Notes: a model not told the origin generated them from the sequence alone. 64,000 nucleotides of DNA from Terrihalobacillus insolitus (GCF_028416575.1 NZ_JAMQKB010000007.1:108977-172976); one strand, 5' to 3'. Positions 35,779 to 45,741 are shown, numbered from the stretch's first letter. Translations and numbers: made by a program.

Positions 35779-36543
35779 GTGCGAGTTGTATCGATCTGCC
35801 CAAGTAATACGGAGCTTGTTGAATATCTCGGAGAAATACACAAATTGGTGGGTGTTGACGATTATTCCGATCACCCTCCAGCTATCTTGGATTTATCTAG
35901 GGTAGGTCCTGATTTATCCATCGATATGAATAAAGTAGAAAAATTGAAACCAGACCTTGTACTTGCATCGTTAAGTGTCCCGGGAATGGAGAAAAATATT
36001 GAAGAATTGGAACGACGCAGGATACCGTTCATCATTTTAAACCCAAATTCATTAGAAGAAATTGCTCAGGATATTCAAACCGTTGCAGAAGCATTGGGGT
36101 GCAATGAAAAAGGGGAAATAAAAGCAAAGGCATTTCGCCAAAAGCTATTAGACTATAAAAGACAAGTAGATGATTCTAAAAAGCAAAGCCTATATTGGGA
36201 ATGGTGGCCTAAGCCTGTTTTCACCCCAGGAGGACGGAATTGGCTAACAGAAATTAGTACACTTGCGGGTTGCTACAATATTTTTGAAACAGCAGATCAG
36301 GCAAGTGTGCAGACAGATTGGGAAGAAGTGCAAAAGAGAGACCCTGATCATATTTGTATGGTATGGGTAGGAGTTAAAACAGAGAAAATGCGACCTGAAT
36401 TGGTCATTCGACGTCCTGGATGGGAGAGCATGCGATCCATCCAACAAGGCAATATCCATGTGTTAGAAGAATCGCTATTTTGCCGACCTTCACCAAGATT
36501 ACTTCAAGGAATAGAAAAACTTACGCAAATCATGAGTAAGTAA
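35779..36543 (+). CDS. BtuF-like cobalamin/metal-chelate binding protein, no signal peptide
   Basis: 254 residues of the helical-backbone metal receptor fold: VVSICPSNTELVEYLG at the start, DYSDHPP, then KPDLVLASLS and WEEVQKRDPDHICMVWVG. No signal peptide or lipobox is present, so it is cytoplasmic as written. Such solitary cytoplasmic members are common; binding target unknown. GTG start after AGGAGGGGTTAAG. Confidence 0.78.
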   Translation: MRVVSICPSNTELVEYLGEIHKLVGVDDYSDHPPAILDLSRVGPDLSIDMNKVEKLKPDLVLASLSVPGMEKNIEELERRRIPFIILNPNSLEEIAQDIQTVAEALGCNEKGEIKAKAFRQKLLDYKRQVDDSKKQSLYWEWWPKPVFTPGGRNWLTEISTLAGCYNIFETADQASVQTDWEEVQKRDPDHICMVWVGVKTEKMRPELVIRRPGWESMRSIQQGNIHVLEESLFCRPSPRLLQGIEKLTQIMSK

Positions 36544-36583
36544 CTCTGCTGTCGCTTTGTATTATATTTAAAGGGGAACGTAT

Positions 36584-37312
36584 ATGTTATCTAAAGCAAT
36601 AGAAAAAACACAACCATCACCAGCTTTAGCTATGATACAAAAAGGGCTTTCTAAGGGCTTTCCAATCGTAATAGGCTATCTTCCTATTGCAATTGCATAT
36701 GGTGTATTAGCGAAACAAGCTGGGATGAGCAACCTTGACTTAACATTAATGAGTGTCCTTGTTTTTGCAGGTGCGAGTCAGTTTATGGCAGCAAATATGG
36801 TCATAATTGGATCAGGTGTAATAGAAATAATTATTGCGACATTTGTCTTAAATTTCCGTCATTTTGTGATGAGTTTCTCTTTTATGAACCGTGTCAGGGA
36901 AATGGAACTAAAGTGGAAGGCTCCCTTAACATTAGGTTTAACAGATGAAACGTTTGCTGTTTCGTCATTGCATACGGAAGAAGCTAAAAAAGAAAAAGGT
37001 GCCTTATTTTATGCAACATTAATGTTCATTGCTTATTCGACTTGGGTCATTGGTTCTCTTTTGGGTGGTTTACTTGGAGATATCATTCCAGAAGCACTTG
37101 GTCAAAGTATGGGAATTGCTCTATATGCGATGTTTATTGGCCTGTTAATACCTTCCGTCAAAAAAGAATGGAGAATTGGCTGCGTTGCTGTCATAGCAAT
37201 GGTTTCTAATTTTCTCTTTAGCCAGTTTCTGGATCAAGGATGGGCTATTGTTCTTGGGACGATTTTAGGCGGATCTAGTGGTATGATTTTATTGAAGGAG
37301 GAAAAACGATGA
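36584..37312 (+). CDS. azlC: AzlC-family branched-chain amino acid exporter, large subunit
   Basis: 242 residues with about six helices. GYLPIAIAYGVLAKQAGMS, FAGASQFMA and LNFRHFVMSFSF are signature segments. With AzlD it forms a two-component exporter for branched-chain amino acids (or analogues). RBS AAAGGGGAACG. The stop overlaps the azlD start by 4 bp. Confidence 0.9.
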   Translation: MLSKAIEKTQPSPALAMIQKGLSKGFPIVIGYLPIAIAYGVLAKQAGMSNLDLTLMSVLVFAGASQFMAANMVIIGSGVIEIIIATFVLNFRHFVMSFSFMNRVREMELKWKAPLTLGLTDETFAVSSLHTEEAKKEKGALFYATLMFIAYSTWVIGSLLGGLLGDIIPEALGQSMGIALYAMFIGLLIPSVKKEWRIGCVAVIAMVSNFLFSQFLDQGWAIVLGTILGGSSGMILLKEEKR

Positions 37313-37602
37313 TTCTCGCAATGATCATTGGGATGTCGCTTGTAACCATGATCCCACGAGTTATTCCAGCATTTGTCGTGGATAAGCTTCGTTTTCCTAA
37401 TTGGCTGAACCGCTTATTAAATGCTATTCCATATGCAGCATTAGGAGCACTTATTTTTCCAGGGATTATGAACGTCATTCCAGATAAACCTTATGTTGGA
37501 TTGATTGGCGGGATAGTTGCAATTATTCTTGCTTATTTCGGCCTTCATGTTATCTATGTTTTGGTAGGATCGATTGTCACGGTATTTTTATTTACATTAT
37601 AG
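37309..37602 (+). CDS. azlD: AzlD-family exporter small subunit
   Basis: 97 residues, four hydrophobic segments, with MIPRVIPAFVVDKLRFPNWL and NAIPYAALGALIFPGI typical of AzlD. The ATG overlaps the azlC stop (ATGA). Confidence 0.9.
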   Translation: MILAMIIGMSLVTMIPRVIPAFVVDKLRFPNWLNRLLNAIPYAALGALIFPGIMNVIPDKPYVGLIGGIVAIILAYFGLHVIYVLVGSIVTVFLFTL

Positions 37603-37653
37603 AGGATGCTCATAATTAAAAGTATAGATACACAGTGTTAGGAGAGTGTGTAC

Positions 37654-38184
37654 ATGTATCAGATAAGAAAGGCAGATTTAAAGGACGCAGAAGCCATTGC
37701 CCATGTTCATGTGGAAAGCTGGAAATCAACGTATTCGGAATTAATTAATGAAAAAGATTTAACAAACACTACATTCGAGAACAGAAAGGCACTGTGGGAG
37801 ACCATCTTAAAAATGCCAAAACAAGGTCAAGTGGTCATGGTAGTGGAGGACGAAAACCGTGTGATCGGATTTGTTTCAGGCGGCAAGGAAAGAACAAAAC
37901 GTTTCGGGTTTGATGGTGAAATCTATGCGATCTACTTACTTGATGATTATCAACGAAAAAAGTTAGGCACGAAGCTATTACAAGCGTTTGTTGCTGAACT
38001 AAAGACGTTAGGCTACCGATCGATTCTTGTTTGGGTTCTAACTCAAAACCCATCGAGCAAATTTTACGAAAGACTTGGGGCAGAACCAATTCAAAAAGAG
38101 CAAACGACGATTGGGGAAGGTACATATCAGGAAACAGCTTATGGCTGGGAAGATATTAATGAGCTAACTTTTCAGGAAACGTGA
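37654..38184 (+). CDS. GNAT-family N-acetyltransferase
   Basis: About 176 residues. The acetyl-CoA binding motif is LLDDYQRKKLGTKLLQAFV, and WVLTQNPSSKFYERLGAEP is the usual motif B. The substrate is unknown. ATG 37654 is placed by AGGAG; a GTG two codons upstream is too close to it. Confidence 0.88.
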   Translation: MYQIRKADLKDAEAIAHVHVESWKSTYSELINEKDLTNTTFENRKALWETILKMPKQGQVVMVVEDENRVIGFVSGGKERTKRFGFDGEIYAIYLLDDYQRKKLGTKLLQAFVAELKTLGYRSILVWVLTQNPSSKFYERLGAEPIQKEQTTIGEGTYQETAYGWEDINELTFQET

Positions 38185-38236
38185 GAAAAGGGGATGCATA
38201 TAACCACAAAGGGTTTGCACAAAAAATGAGCAAACC

Positions 38237-39115
38237 CTATTTGTTTTTCTGGTCGTAAGGTTCAATATGAATATGAGCATGATATATGTTGTGTTTTTTT
38301 TCTAACAGGGATTCAATTCTTTCCGTAATGTCATGGCTTTCTTGCACATTCAAATTTGGGTTGACAAGAATCGTAACATCAACAAGTGCCTGGTTTCCGT
38401 GCATGCGGGCTTTAATGTCATCTACCTTTTTTACATCGGAATCTTTCGCAACACTTGCTTTAATTTTAGACAATTGCTTTTCGTCAAATCCGTCCGTAAG
38501 CATATGGGTTGCGTCATGAAAAATATCCCATGCTGTTTTACATATGATAAACCCAACAATCAAGCCAGCAACTGGATCAAGCCAAAATAAACCAAACTGT
38601 GCACCTGTGATTCCGATAAATGCACCAATACTGACTAATGCATCTGACTTGTTGTCCTGTGCTGCAGCATTGAGAGAGGAACTGCTTATTTTTTTTGATA
38701 ATGTCACATTGTATCGATAAACCAAATACATGACAAGTGATGAAAATAGTGCAGTCCATCCTGTTATCATATTAGGCTGGATAAATTCCTGTTCAACAAT
38801 TTTTTGGAAAGTATCAAAAATTACTTGAAGTCCAATTGTAGCCATAATAAATGCGGCAATTAAAGATGCGATTGTTTCTGCTCTAAAGTGTCCATAGTGG
38901 TGATCATCATCAGGAGGTTTTCTTGAGATTCTTAGACCGATTAGGACAGCCGCCGATGCTATGATATCTGTTGTATTGTTTAAGCCGTCTGCACGCAAAG
39001 CATCGGAATGGCCAAAGTAGGCAACAGAGAGCTTGAGAATGGTTAAAAAAGTATAGGCAATGATGCTTAACCATGCACCTTTCTCACCTAACTTTAATTC
39101 ATTATATCGTCCCAT
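38237..39115 (-). CDS. Cation diffusion facilitator (Zn/Co/Mn-type efflux)
   Basis: 292 residues with six helices. The metal site motifs HSDALRADGLNNTTD and AAAQDNKSDALVSIG flank the membrane region, followed by a cytoplasmic ferredoxin-like domain with HGNQALVDVTILVNP and HAHIHIEP. The exported metal is not predictable. RBS on the minus strand is GGAGGC. Confidence 0.92.
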   Translation of the reverse strand: MGRYNELKLGEKGAWLSIIAYTFLTILKLSVAYFGHSDALRADGLNNTTDIIASAAVLIGLRISRKPPDDDHHYGHFRAETIASLIAAFIMATIGLQVIFDTFQKIVEQEFIQPNMITGWTALFSSLVMYLVYRYNVTLSKKISSSSLNAAAQDNKSDALVSIGAFIGITGAQFGLFWLDPVAGLIVGFIICKTAWDIFHDATHMLTDGFDEKQLSKIKASVAKDSDVKKVDDIKARMHGNQALVDVTILVNPNLNVQESHDITERIESLLEKKHNIYHAHIHIEPYDQKNK

Positions 39116-39255
39116 GTTGTGTGTGCCTCCACCCTTTCATTTTTTGAAGCATTAATAGCTTAACAAACTAATTTGAGTGGGTCTAGAGAAAAATACAGTC
39201 GTATACGAACATTAATTGACAGCTAGAAAATGTTTTTTCCTATGCCAACTCTAAA

Positions 39256-39295
39256 AATGCGCAGCTTATCATTTGGTGACTTTTTGAACAACCTC
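39256..39295 (-). repeat. MITE terminus fragment
   Basis: ATGCGCAGCTTATCATTTGG followed by TGACTTTTTGAACAACCTC equals the GAGG-type terminus of the MITE family, read backwards. The other end is absent. Confidence 0.6.
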
Positions 39296-39364
39296 TAAAA
39301 ATGATTTATCAGAAGCACGTCTAGTAGTATAATGTAAGTGGAATAAAAACAAGGAGTAAATGAA

Positions 39365-40138
39365 ATGAAAAAAAAGATATATCTATTCATTTGGATGTTA
39401 TCTATAGTATGGATCAGTGGTTGTGCAAACGATACAAATAATGTCGATAAGGAAAAAGTTACATTGTCCATTTCTGCGGCATCAAGTCTAACGGTAGCAA
39501 TCGATGAAATCAAAGCGATGTATGAAGAACGAAATAATATCAAACTGGAAATCAATTATGCTAGCTCTGGGACTCTTGTCAATCAAATGAAACAGGGTGC
39601 TCCAGTGGATGTTTTCGTATCAGCTAGTAAGGAATGGATGAATCAGGCTACCGAGGAGGGACTTATAGACAAGTCTTCCGTTGTTCCGCTTCTGTACAAT
39701 CGACTTGTGTTCGGCACCAATGAAAAAAACGAGCAAATTTCCTTTGAAGATATGGTGACCACTGAAAAAGCTCAGATTGCTATAGGTGATCCAGAGAGCG
39801 TTCCAGTCGGGGCATATGCAAAAGAAGTCTTGCAAAATAAAAACCTTTGGGACACGTGGCAGAGTAAGCTAGTATATGCGAAAAATGCAAGACAAGTAGC
39901 TGTATACGTCGAGTCTGGAAATGTGGATGCTGGTTTTCTTTTTCAAAGTGATGCGATTGCTTTTAAAACAATTAACGTAATAGAAGTTATTCCAGAATCG
40001 TTACATAGTCCGATTGTCTATCCAGCAGGAATAACCACGCAAACAGCAAATGAAGAAGGAGCAAGCCAATTTCTCCGTTTTTTGCAATCGGAAACAGCAC
40101 AGTCGATTTTTAAAACGTATGGGTTTGAAGTAAGGTAG
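39365..40138 (+). CDS. modA: Molybdate ABC transporter substrate-binding lipoprotein
   Basis: 257 residues. Lipobox ISGC at Cys20; then LSISAASSLTVAIDEIK, NYASSGTLVNQM and GAPVDVFVSAS, the oxyanion-binding residues of ModA. It captures molybdate (or tungstate) outside the membrane for ModBC. RBS AAGGAG. First gene of modABC, 9 bp before modB. Confidence 0.93.
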   Translation: MKKKIYLFIWMLSIVWISGCANDTNNVDKEKVTLSISAASSLTVAIDEIKAMYEERNNIKLEINYASSGTLVNQMKQGAPVDVFVSASKEWMNQATEEGLIDKSSVVPLLYNRLVFGTNEKNEQISFEDMVTTEKAQIAIGDPESVPVGAYAKEVLQNKNLWDTWQSKLVYAKNARQVAVYVESGNVDAGFLFQSDAIAFKTINVIEVIPESLHSPIVYPAGITTQTANEEGASQFLRFLQSETAQSIFKTYGFEVR

Positions 40139-40147
40139 GTTTTTCAG

Positions 40148-40822
40148 ATGAACATGTCTCCTTTATATTTATCATTGCAAATTTCCATTCTTGCGACATG
40201 TATCGTGATGATAACAGGAATCTTTTTAGCTCGTTTGTTGTCAGTACGAACATTTAAGGGGAAGCTCGTGATCGAATCAATTATTATGCTACCAATGGTT
40301 TTGCCACCAACGGTTGTTGGGTTTGGGTTACTTTTTTTATTTGGAAAGAACGGTTTGTTTGGTGGACTTTTATTAAATTGGTTTGATTTTCAACTTATTT
40401 TTACTTGGTATGCAGCGGTACTAGCTGCTGTAGTAGTGTCTTTTCCATTAATGTATCAAAGTGCTGCAGCTGCTTTTCAGAAACATGACCGAAATCTTGA
40501 ACATGCAGCATACACAATGGGTGCAAGTAAACGAAAGGTGTTTTGGACGATTTCCCTCCCACTAGCATGGCCTGGAATACTTGCAGGCATTGTTTTAAGC
40601 TTTGCTCGCGCATTAGGAGAATTTGGTGCAACTTTAATGATTGCTGGATACATACCTGGCAAGACAGATACACTTCCGCTTGCTATCTATTTTTCCGTTG
40701 AAGCTGGCGACAATGAACAAGCATTCATATGGGTAATTCTTATGCTTTCATTCGGATTCCTAGCTATTTATTGGCTAAACCGATGGAATGGAAAAAACAG
40801 CATAGGATTCAACAAAAAATGA
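40148..40822 (+). CDS. modB: Molybdate ABC transporter permease
   Basis: 224 residues with five helices; the EAA-type loop AAYTMGASKRKVFWTISLPLA contacts the ATPase. PMVLPPTVVGFGLL is a ModB signature. It lies between modA and modC in tight order. Confidence 0.93.
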   Translation: MNMSPLYLSLQISILATCIVMITGIFLARLLSVRTFKGKLVIESIIMLPMVLPPTVVGFGLLFLFGKNGLFGGLLLNWFDFQLIFTWYAAVLAAVVVSFPLMYQSAAAAFQKHDRNLEHAAYTMGASKRKVFWTISLPLAWPGILAGIVLSFARALGEFGATLMIAGYIPGKTDTLPLAIYFSVEAGDNEQAFIWVILMLSFGFLAIYWLNRWNGKNSIGFNKK

Positions 40823-40835
40823 GAGAGGTCCTTTT

Positions 40836-41468
40836 ATGTTATATGCCTTTTTAGATACGAAACGAAGTCATTTTAAACTTCATGTGGAACTATCCATTTC
40901 TAATGAACTTGTTGTTCTTTATGGCCCATCAGGATCCGGTAAAACAACGATATTAAACGCGATTGCAGGCATACAGAAACCAGACAATGGAAAGATTCAA
41001 ATCAACAATCGAATCGTTTTTGATACTGGAAAGGTGCATGTACCACCACAATCGAGAAAAGTCGGATATGTTTTTCAAGATTATGCTTTGTTTCCACACA
41101 TGTCTGTAGAAAAAAATGTGTATTATGGCGTCCCAAAGAAACAGCAGTCAACTTTTAATCAGCATATCAATCAGCTCATGTCATCTTTAAAAGTAGATCA
41201 TTTAAGACAGCAATACCCAGACCAAATTTCTGGAGGAGAAAAACAGCGAATTGCCTTAGTGAGAGCATTGGCGACAAAGCCAGATGTTTTGTTGTTGGAC
41301 GAGCCCTTTTCTGCTTTGGATCATGCTTCAAGGAAACAAGGTCAAGAGGAAATTCTGCGCCTTAGGAAAGAGTGGGGCATCCCTTTTCTATTAGTAACCC
41401 ACGATCACAATGAAGCAATAAAACTGGCTGACCGGTTTATTTATATAGATAAGGGAAAGGTAGTATAG
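40836..41468 (+). CDS. modC: Molybdate ABC transporter ATPase, short form
   Basis: 210 residues. Walker A GPSGSGKTT, signature ISGGEKQRIALVRAL, Walker B VLLLDEPFSAL and the switch His in VTHDHNEA are intact. The C-terminal MOP/TOBE molybdate-sensing domain found in long ModC proteins is absent. Just after the TAG stop the frame continues DRAGSYIGNLIAN to a second stop, which could reflect a shortened end. A terminator follows. Confidence 0.9.
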   Translation: MLYAFLDTKRSHFKLHVELSISNELVVLYGPSGSGKTTILNAIAGIQKPDNGKIQINNRIVFDTGKVHVPPQSRKVGYVFQDYALFPHMSVEKNVYYGVPKKQQSTFNQHINQLMSSLKVDHLRQQYPDQISGGEKQRIALVRALATKPDVLLLDEPFSALDHASRKQGQEEILRLRKEWGIPFLLVTHDHNEAIKLADRFIYIDKGKVV

Positions 41469-41518
41469 GATCGAGCTGGATCATATATTGGGAATCTGAT
41501 TGCAAATTGAATAACAGT

Positions 41519-41552
41519 AAAAAGCGCCCACTCCAAGGAAGGCGCTTTTTTT
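41519..41552 (+). terminator. Terminator of modABC
   Basis: AAAAAGCGCC pairs with GGCGCTTTTT around a 12-nt loop and ends in a T run. Confidence 0.85.
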
Positions 41553-41679
41553 ATTAGATACATTCTACAGTGGCATTTCTTGTCTCACTCACATTTTCTA
41601 AAATAAAAACGGGTTGAAGTGTACATATTAATGGAGAGACATTAGCATGGGTAGACATTAGATAGAAAGGAAAGTTTGA

Positions 41680-42930
41680 ATGAAACAAACGAAAAATGGT
41701 AGCCAAGCGAGTGAAGTGCATGAAAAAAGGTGGGCTATTGTATCTTTAGCATCGATCCCTTTAATTATGACCTTAGGAAACTCTATGCTCATCCCAGTAC
41801 TACCAGCAATGGAAAAAGAAATGGATATATCTAAACTGCAATCCAGTTATATTATTACCGTTTATTCTATCGTAGCCATTTTTCTTATTCCGATTGCTGG
41901 GTTTTTGTCTGACAGGTTTGGTAGAAAGGTTGTGATCATTCCTTCCTTAATCATTGCGGGATTGGGCGGATTGCTTTCAGGCTATGCAGCATGGAAAATG
42001 GATAATCCATTTGGACTAGTATTAACAGGAAGAATTCTCCAGGGCATCGGCGTTTCAGGAACTGCTCCAATTGTGTTACCACTTGTAGGGGATATGTTTA
42101 GAAGAGAAAAAGACGTAAGTGCGACATTAGGAATAATCGAAACCGCTAACACGTTTGGCAAAGTATTAAGCCCCATCTTAGGGGCTTTATTGGCGGGGGT
42201 TATATGGTTTTTACCGTTTATGTCTATTCCTATTTTTTGCTTAATTTCAGTTCTACTGATTATTTTTTTGGTTAAAAAGCCACCCCATGAGGAGGCTGGA
42301 CCAAAATTTAAAGAGTTTTGGAAAAATACTAAAGCTGTTTTTCATCAGCACGGAAAGTGGTTAACTGCAGTATTCCTGATTGGCGCTATTTTAATGTTTG
42401 TATTGTTTGGTGTGTTATTTTATTTATCCAATATTTTGGAGGATCACTACCACTATAAAGGTGTTACAAAAGGGTTTTTATTAGCGGGACCTCTAGCCGC
42501 ACTTTGTCTTACAGCATATATTACGGGAAAACGAATTAAGGATAATTTGGTTGTCATGAAGTGGGTGACATTTGTAGGAATTGCTCTGTCTGGGGTAGCG
42601 GTTGTTGCTGTTCGTTTCTCCGATCAATTCGTCTACTTACTCATCATCTTTCTTATTTCTGGTGTAGGTATTGGTGCTTCTTTACCCTGTTTAGATTCGT
42701 TGATTACTCAAAGTATTGAAAAGGATGTACGTGGTACTGTAACTTCTATTTATAGTGCTATGCGGTTTGTAGGTGTTGCTGGAGGGCCTCCAACTGTTGC
42801 AATATTGATGGAAAAAAGCTTAACCTGGATGGTAAGCCTGTTAGCATTGCTAGCATTAGGTGCAGCATTGTTAGCTTTTAAAGAAATTCATCCAGAAAAA
42901 GATGCACCCCCTTCAGAAAAAACTGTTTGA
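41680..42930 (+). CDS. MFS transporter, drug-efflux type
   Basis: 416 residues, 12 helices. The loop 2-3 motif GFLSDRFGRKVVI and the helix-5 region GIIETANTFGKVLSPILGALLAG indicate a drug:H+ antiporter of the YmfD/tetracycline type. RBS AAAGGAAAG. The substrate is not predictable. It has its own terminator. Confidence 0.87.
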   Translation: MKQTKNGSQASEVHEKRWAIVSLASIPLIMTLGNSMLIPVLPAMEKEMDISKLQSSYIITVYSIVAIFLIPIAGFLSDRFGRKVVIIPSLIIAGLGGLLSGYAAWKMDNPFGLVLTGRILQGIGVSGTAPIVLPLVGDMFRREKDVSATLGIIETANTFGKVLSPILGALLAGVIWFLPFMSIPIFCLISVLLIIFLVKKPPHEEAGPKFKEFWKNTKAVFHQHGKWLTAVFLIGAILMFVLFGVLFYLSNILEDHYHYKGVTKGFLLAGPLAALCLTAYITGKRIKDNLVVMKWVTFVGIALSGVAVVAVRFSDQFVYLLIIFLISGVGIGASLPCLDSLITQSIEKDVRGTVTSIYSAMRFVGVAGGPPTVAILMEKSLTWMVSLLALLALGAALLAFKEIHPEKDAPPSEKTV

Positions 42931-42933
42931 AGA

Positions 42934-42968
42934 AAAGAAGGATTTTCATTTTAAATCCTTCTTTTTTT
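42934..42968 (+). terminator. Terminator of the MFS gene
   Basis: AAAGAAGGATTT pairs perfectly with AAATCCTTCTTT and is followed by more T. Confidence 0.85.
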
Positions 42969-43100
42969 CATTCCCAAATCTTATCTCTTAAGTTTAAAAC
43001 AAACTAAAAATGGGAAAAAGTTATGAAAGATGTCAGAAAATTATTGCATTAGACGTTAAAATCTAGGATAATAAAAAAAAGGAACAAGGGGGCGTGTTCC

Positions 43101-43343
43101 ATGAAGAAGCATAAAGTTATTTATAAGTTACATCATTTCAAGGGTAAAACGGGTACCAGTATTTTAGCGAAAAGAGAAGTGCCATACGAGATTAAGCTTG
43201 CATCCAGTTTATTTTTAGATGAGCTATGTTATAACTGGAACAAAGCTAGGTTAGAAAAGGAAATCAATGATTCAATTGATGCTCAAGATAAGAATAAATT
43301 TATAGAACTGAGTAAATCATATGTCCCTTACACTTGGGAATGA
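43101..43343 (+). CDS. IDEAL-domain protein
   Basis: 80 residues. The C-terminal half, LFLDELCYNWNKARLEKEIN followed by DSIDAQDKNKFIELSK, fits the short IDEAL helical domain found in several Bacillus regulatory or adaptor proteins. The N-terminal part (HKVIYKLHHFKGKTG) is basic. Function unknown. RBS is weak (GGGGGCG), ATG clear. Confidence 0.65.
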   Translation: MKKHKVIYKLHHFKGKTGTSILAKREVPYEIKLASSLFLDELCYNWNKARLEKEINDSIDAQDKNKFIELSKSYVPYTWE

Positions 43344-43352
43344 ATGATTAGC

Positions 43353-43390
43353 ATAGAAAATCCTTGCTTATTGTCGCAAGGATTTTCTAT
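43353..43390. terminator. Long perfect hairpin after the IDEAL gene
   Basis: ATAGAAAATCCTTGC and GCAAGGATTTTCTAT, 15 bp perfect with an 8-nt loop. The T-rich arm can serve as terminator; no separate T run follows. Confidence 0.65.
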
Positions 43391-43542
43391 GGTTAAAGGA
43401 TGAATCATTACATTGTCAGTACGTTATTTGCAACTATGCTCAGCTCTTCTCAGGAAAAATTGGTAGACCTCATTACATGAAAAATGTGTTATAGTTTTTT
43501 TGAGGCTACATTAATCTTTACTTACAGAGAAGGGATACGCAT

Positions 43543-44388
43543 ATGAAACGAAGTTATATCTTATTGTTGTTACTCAGTTTATTCGTCTTATTGGTTGCTT
43601 GTCAGCAAAGTTCGACAAATAACGCAAACCAGGAAGACAATAAAAATAAAGAAGATGAAACGGAATCAAAAGTAGACAGCAACGACCCAACAGAAGACAG
43701 TAACGACTCAAAAGAAGCAGAACAGGATAAGAAAGACAATACAGAACAAAGAGAAGATCAGAATAAAGATGTGCAAGAGGAAACAACTGAAGATGGGATG
43801 GTAGTTGTGAACACACCAAACAGCTTAGAAGTTGTAGTCAATAAACAAAGGACGCTACCAGAAGGGTTCACACCAAAAAACTTAATGGTCCCAAATGTAC
43901 CTTTCTCTTTCGACGAAGATAATCCCAAAAAACAATTAAGACAAGAGGCTGCCAAAGCATTAGAAGCATTGTTTGCAGGAGCTGAACAAGATGGGGTTGA
44001 CCTTGTTGCTGCTTCCGGCTTCCGGTCTTATCAAAGACAAAAAGAAATATATAACTATAATGTACAAACGAGAGGCAAAGAGGAAGCAGACAAATTTTCT
44101 GCTCGTCCAGGAACGAGTGAACACCAAACAGGTCTTGCAATGGATGTTACAAGTGCTGAAGCTGCCTTTGCTTTAGAACAAACCTTCAAACAGACAAAAG
44201 CGGGATCGTGGTTATCTGAAAATGCGTATCGTTTTGGTTTTGTGATTAGATATCCAGAAGGGAAAAGTGAAATTACAGGTTACAGCTATGAGCCATGGCA
44301 CATTCGCTATGTAGGTGATAAAACAATAGCGAAAGAAATGTACAATCAAAACCTAACATTAGAAGAATATTTTGATTTGATTCCTTAA
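43543..44388 (+). CDS. D-alanyl-D-alanine carboxypeptidase lipoprotein, VanY/YodJ type (M15)
   Basis: 281 residues. Lipobox LVAC at Cys20, then an acidic low-complexity linker (about 21-85, Asp/Glu/Asn/Lys), then an M15B peptidase domain: SGFRSYQRQKEIY, RPGTSEHQTGLAMDV (His and Asp zinc ligands) and EPWHIRYVG (last His). It trims terminal D-Ala from peptidoglycan peptides at the outer membrane face. RBS AGAGAAGGG. Confidence 0.9.
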   Translation: MKRSYILLLLLSLFVLLVACQQSSTNNANQEDNKNKEDETESKVDSNDPTEDSNDSKEAEQDKKDNTEQREDQNKDVQEETTEDGMVVVNTPNSLEVVVNKQRTLPEGFTPKNLMVPNVPFSFDEDNPKKQLRQEAAKALEALFAGAEQDGVDLVAASGFRSYQRQKEIYNYNVQTRGKEEADKFSARPGTSEHQTGLAMDVTSAEAAFALEQTFKQTKAGSWLSENAYRFGFVIRYPEGKSEITGYSYEPWHIRYVGDKTIAKEMYNQNLTLEEYFDLIP

Positions 44389-44445
44389 TAGCAAGAATAG
44401 AGTAGCCCCCTTAAAACACTTACCTAAAGGAAATGAGGAAAAGTG

Positions 44446-45720
44446 ATGAAAAAGAAGCCGATATTTAGCTGGGTATTGTATGACTGGGGCAACTCTGCGT
44501 TTTCTACAACGATTATGGCTGCAGTATTACCCATTTTTTATTATGATGTTGCCGCTAAAGGATTAAACCAATCACTTGCCTCTAGCTTTTGGGGGTACTC
44601 TCAATCCATTGCCGTTTTAGTTGTAGCGGTTCTAGCACCAATTCTTGGAGCAATTAGCGATTATTCTGCAGCTAAGAAAAAATTTCTGCGTTTTTTTGCA
44701 TACATGGGGATGACTGCAAGTGTATTGTTAGCACTTGTTGGTGAGGGCGACTATGTATTTGCCTCCATTCTACTTATTGTTGGTACGATTGGTTTTTCAG
44801 GTGCGAACATATTTTATGATGCGTTTTTACCTGAAATAGCGGAAGGTAAGGATATGGATAAAGTTTCTGCCTGGGGATATGCAACCGGTTATATTGGTGG
44901 CGGTTTATTACTCGCAATTAATCTTTTTATGATATTAAAATACGAGCTATTTGGTATGCCTAATGCGACAGTGGCTAGCCAGGTTTCGTTTGTGACAGTA
45001 GGGGTATGGTGGTTTGTTTTTTCGATTCCACTGTTTAAAAATATTCAAGAAGACAAAAAGAAATCGGAAAAACGAACAAGGTCATATGCTGCAATTGGCT
45101 TCCAACGTGTTGCAACTACCTTTAAGGAAATCAAGCACTACAAACAGTTACTCATTTTTTTGCTAGCTTTTTGGTTGTACAATGATGGCATTTCCACCAT
45201 CATTAAAATGGCAACCATCTATGGAAAAGATATTGGCATCGGTACAAATGCACTGATCACCGCATTACTCATTACGCAATTTGTCGGGATACCGTTCACG
45301 TTCTTGTTCGGGTGGCTAGCAAGTAAAATAACAGCAAAAACAGCACTAACGATTGCACTGTTTATTTATATGGGCATTGTGACATTAGGATATTTCATGA
45401 CAACAGCACTTCACTTTTATTTACTTGCCACTGCAGTAGGTTTTGTTCAAGGAGGAGCGCAGTCGTTAAGTAGATCATTGTTTGGCCGAATGATCCCTGA
45501 AAATCGCCATGCCGAATTCTATGGCTTTTATGGTATTTCTTCTAAATTTGCAGCCATATTTGGTCCGTTTCTCTTCGCCCTTGTTGGTCAATTAACAGGA
45601 TCAAGTCGTCTTGGAATTATTTCATTAATTGTCTTTTTTGTTGCGGGAGTCATTTTGCTTCAATTTGTAAATATTGACAAGGGAATGGAAGAAGCAAAGG
45701 CTGCACAATCAGACGTTTAA
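44446..45720 (+). CDS. UMF1/Atg22-like MFS transporter
   Basis: About 424 residues, 12 helices. The start PIFSWVLYDWGNSAFSTTIM is the UMF1 signature, followed by GAISDYSAAKKKFLRFFAYM. Related to vacuole effluxers of fungi; bacterial function unknown. ATG 44446 is preceded by GAGGAAAAGTG, making the upstream GTG unlikely. Confidence 0.87.
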   Translation: MKKKPIFSWVLYDWGNSAFSTTIMAAVLPIFYYDVAAKGLNQSLASSFWGYSQSIAVLVVAVLAPILGAISDYSAAKKKFLRFFAYMGMTASVLLALVGEGDYVFASILLIVGTIGFSGANIFYDAFLPEIAEGKDMDKVSAWGYATGYIGGGLLLAINLFMILKYELFGMPNATVASQVSFVTVGVWWFVFSIPLFKNIQEDKKKSEKRTRSYAAIGFQRVATTFKEIKHYKQLLIFLLAFWLYNDGISTIIKMATIYGKDIGIGTNALITALLITQFVGIPFTFLFGWLASKITAKTALTIALFIYMGIVTLGYFMTTALHFYLLATAVGFVQGGAQSLSRSLFGRMIPENRHAEFYGFYGISSKFAAIFGPFLFALVGQLTGSSRLGIISLIVFFVAGVILLQFVNIDKGMEEAKAAQSDV

Positions 45721-45741
45721 TCTTTAGAATGGTTTTAGGGT

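Noticed and set aside
41469..41509. Stop-codon readthrough in modC
   Set aside because: The frame after the TAG adds only about 13 plausible residues; the short ModC is complete for ATPase motifs, so no recoding is needed.
44446..45720. Defence system around 43-46 kb
   Set aside because: Low-complexity lipoprotein, MFS and PLC-like genes looked unusual together, but each is a common housekeeping family with its own promoter and terminator.
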